DNA of 64,000 nucleotides from Magallana angulata. Taxonomy: Eukaryota > Mollusca > Bivalvia > Ostreida > Ostreidae. The notes under the pieces were generated by a model. It searched no databases. It was given only the letters and a program-made list of their open reading frames with translations, and was not told the DNA's origin. Shown here piece by piece: positions 62,501 to 64,000 of this stretch. Location of the stretch: positions 37,367,327-37,431,326 of the forward strand of contig NC_069117.1 of NCBI RefSeq assembly GCF_025612915.1. The letters run 5' to 3'. A program made the translations under genes and the position numbers. Positions within the stretch are counted from its first letter, which is position 1. Each line of letters opens with the position of its first letter.

Positions 62501-63425
62501 CAAAATGAATTACATTAAACCTTTTTGTATTCTCTTTTGAGAAGTGGACAGGCAAAGCCTACATCCACATGGGTGTAGGCTATGCCTGTCCACTTCTCGA
62601 AAGAGAATAACCTTTTTGTACTTCACTGTAACTGCACATCTCATCATATTTCCTCAATTTAGAAACAAAAATATGAATATTCAAAGGAAACTCTAAAGAC
62701 TTACTAGCAGAGAAAAATTTCAGAGAATAAGCTAAACCTTAATTTCCATTAAATGAATTCAAAAGGAACCGGTTTTATACTAAAATGCAGAACAGTACAG
62801 ATCAGAGCCAACCTAACACCAGAGTAAACCCCAACTAAACCCGGGTTTACTTTCTTGGTTTACTTTTAGAAAATTTGGGTCCACTCGGAGTTTACTTTGG
62901 GTTTACTTTGGGTTTACTCGAGAATAGCTTTTGGAGTCAACTATAAGCACTGAAGTGTGAGGCAGACTTGTATTTTATCTTATCATCTTACTGCCTGTGA
63001 TCCCTGCCCCTTGTATATTCCGAATACACATGTAGCGTCTGCTTTCGGGGTATACTTCTGACCGGGGTTTACTCTCTGTGTCCACTCTGGGTTTATTCTG
63101 GGTCCACTCTAGTTAACCCAGAGTAAACCCAGAGTTTAGTTGGGGTTTACTTTCTGTTAGGTTGGGTCTGATCGGTACTGTATCTGTGACAGTCCTTATA
63201 AAAAATCCCACCATCCTTATTATTGTTTTGTCTTTAATTTTGCTATTTACATTATTTAAATGTTATGATCACAGCTACAATGAAAAACAAAAAAAATAAA
63301 ACCGGTTATAATCTTTTCGTAAAATATAGTTTAAATGAGTTTAAATATTCTATCAAGCATGAAAAATGAAGAATTCTCTTACTTTTACAATCTTGTAAGG
63401 AAAAATGTTGCAAGGGAGCTGCCAT
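59598..63425 (-). CDS. C12orf57: Protein C10 (C12orf57) homologue
   Basis: Three minus-strand exons, 63425-63383, 60532-60356 and 59740-59598, join in frame to 120 aa (human about 126 aa). The start MAAPLQHFSLQDCK is followed by the family core: DALKEGENFQRLEEAK, GNDMLRTMQIVFPVAT, IQMEVIERYGFPSDGEG (split by intron 2), IIRFTQAVKMYEKQDEEI and LLIPSVTVIPSG. These align with human C10 (DNACNDMGKMLQFVLPVATQ, YGFSCDGEG, YEAQDPEI). C10 is a small cytosolic helical protein. In humans its loss causes Temtamy syndrome; the biochemical role is poorly known. Intron 1 (2.85 kb) holds three inverted-repeat insertions. The gene is head to head with EIF3G. Confidence 0.93.
61250..62377. mobile_element. Non-autonomous DNA transposon, 14-bp TIRs, 5-bp target duplication
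   Basis: 1,128 bp inside intron 1 of C12orf57. The left end CATACCTGTTAACC and the right end GGTTAACAGGTATG are perfect inverted repeats. CAATC is repeated on both flanks (61,245-61,249 and 62,378-62,382). Subterminal regions hold further palindromes (AATCTCCCCCTTA with TAAGGGGGAGATT; repeated GCGGGAGA blocks). No transposase is encoded. Superfamily not assigned. Confidence 0.75.
62528..62609. repeat. Near-perfect 36-bp-arm hairpin flanked by 12-bp direct repeats
   Basis: Arms 62,528-62,563 and 62,574-62,609 pair at 34 of 36 positions around a 10-nt loop (TCCACATGGG); the arm core is GAGAAGTGGACAGGC. AACCTTTTTGTA occurs at both edges (62,518-62,529 and 62,609-62,620). Confidence 0.8.
62792..63181. 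repeat. Foldback element with ~50-bp inverted repeats and GGGTTTACT core
   Basis: ACAGTACAGATCAGAGCCAA and GAGTAAACCCCAACTAAAC at the left pair with GTTTAGTTGGGGTTTACT and GGGTCTGATCGGTACTGT at the right. The centre is rich in GGGTTTACT and GGGTCCACT units. No coding capacity. Confidence 0.7.
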
Positions 63426-63637
63426 CTTGAAATTTTTATATTAAGTTGTACTAAATCATTTCCTCGCGTTGCCCAAAAAATTACGGAGAATAGGTGTATA
63501 ATCATTGCAGCATTTTTTAATACGCATCTTTGAATCTTTAAAAGCCCCATTTGTAAATAATATACGTTTTTCACCTTAATCGAAATATTAATTATCGTAA
63601 GAATTAACTATTTTTTACCGGAAGTCATTCAGCAACC
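63426..63637. promoter_or_regulatory. Bidirectional promoter between C12orf57 and EIF3G
   Basis: Only 212 bp separate the two divergent start codons. ACCGGAAGT (63,617-63,625) is a strong ETS/GABP site. CAAGATGGCAGC over the C12orf57 start resembles a YY1 site. Both motif types are typical of TATA-less bidirectional housekeeping promoters. Confidence 0.65.
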
Positions 63638-63800
63638 ATGCCCTCCATAGACGAGTATGTCTCTCTAAAATTTTTCAAGAACATTAAAATGACCGTTGTT
63701 ATCGTTTTGTATCGTTATATTTAACATTTATATACATTTCATTGTACTTTTAGCTCAAAACCAATTAGTTGGGCTGAACAAGTTGAACAGGTGGAGGATG
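63638..63800 (+). CDS. EIF3G: Translation initiation factor eIF3 subunit G, N-terminal exons (partial)
   Basis: Two coding exons, 63638-63654 and 63754-63800, encode MPSIDDSKPISWAEQVEQVE before a clean GTAAGT donor. This matches the conserved eIF3g start (human MPTGDFDSKPSWADQVEEEG, from memory). Exon 1 ends GA|GTATGT and exon 2 follows TGTACTTTTAG. eIF3g is an RNA-recognition-motif subunit of eIF3 that supports scanning and reinitiation. The zinc-binding and RRM exons lie beyond the window. Confidence 0.88.
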
Positions 63801-64000
63801 GTAAGTGGACATATTGTGCGGTCGGTAGATATATATCGACATAATTATGTGGCATGCCGGCATATTGTGAAAAACAGAATGTAAACATGTGAAACAATGT
63901 AAATAAATGAATATTACATTATAAAACAAACATAGTCTGCAGTATTGTAAAAATACTGTAATATCAGAAGTATATACTGAAATAAAAGCTATGTGTTTTT

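Overview
The window is AT-rich, intron-rich invertebrate DNA. Genes have GT-AG introns, short exons and AATAAA signals. Several repeats look like those I know from bivalve molluscs, especially a satellite-cored element that begins ACAAGAGGCCCAGGGGCC. An oyster-like bivalve is the best guess. Species and database matches were not checked.

Layout. (1) 1.4-14.6 kb: three tandem + strand genes for small single-pass receptors. Each has a short cysteine-rich MEGF-like ectodomain, one membrane helix and a tail rich in YxxV/YxxM-type tyrosines. The middle copy has a frame break and no recognisable EGF exon. (2) 14.6-20.7 kb: no gene, several inverted-repeat elements. (3) 20.7-31.4 kb: a 20-exon LRP-like receptor of about 1164 aa (three YWTD propellers, three EGF modules, a Sushi module, a membrane helix and an NPVY tail). 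(4) 32.1-33.9 kb, minus strand: a probable small secreted cysteine-free protein with dibasic sites. (5) 34.2-35.4 kb: a decayed LINE. (6) 35.9-38.2 kb: OSTC, a subunit of the ER oligosaccharyltransferase. (7) 38.8-42.2 kb: a Helitron-like element with a core of ~166-bp repeats. (8) 45.8-48.9 kb, minus strand: an apparently non-coding, multi-intron host gene carrying up to eight box C/D snoRNAs. Two are clear U14 copies; others are antisense to conserved 18S and 28S segments. (9) 49.8-53.5 kb: HSPA5/BiP, the ER HSP70, ending in KDEL, with an ERSE-like promoter site. (10) 53.5-59.6 kb: repeats, including a mariner-like element and a tRNA-derived SINE relic. (11) 59.6-63.4 kb, minus strand: the C12orf57 (protein C10) homologue, head to head with the first two coding exons of EIF3G at 63.6-63.8 kb.

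The genes do not form one pathway. OSTC and BiP both serve folding of secretory proteins in the ER. BiP and the snoRNA host gene are divergent neighbours, and C12orf57 and EIF3G probably share a promoter. All exon models were read by hand from splice sites and reading-frame continuity, without transcripts. The strongest unexpected signal is the snoRNA host gene. Its small exons have stops where tested, and most of its snoRNAs lie about 60-80 nt upstream of a 3' splice site.
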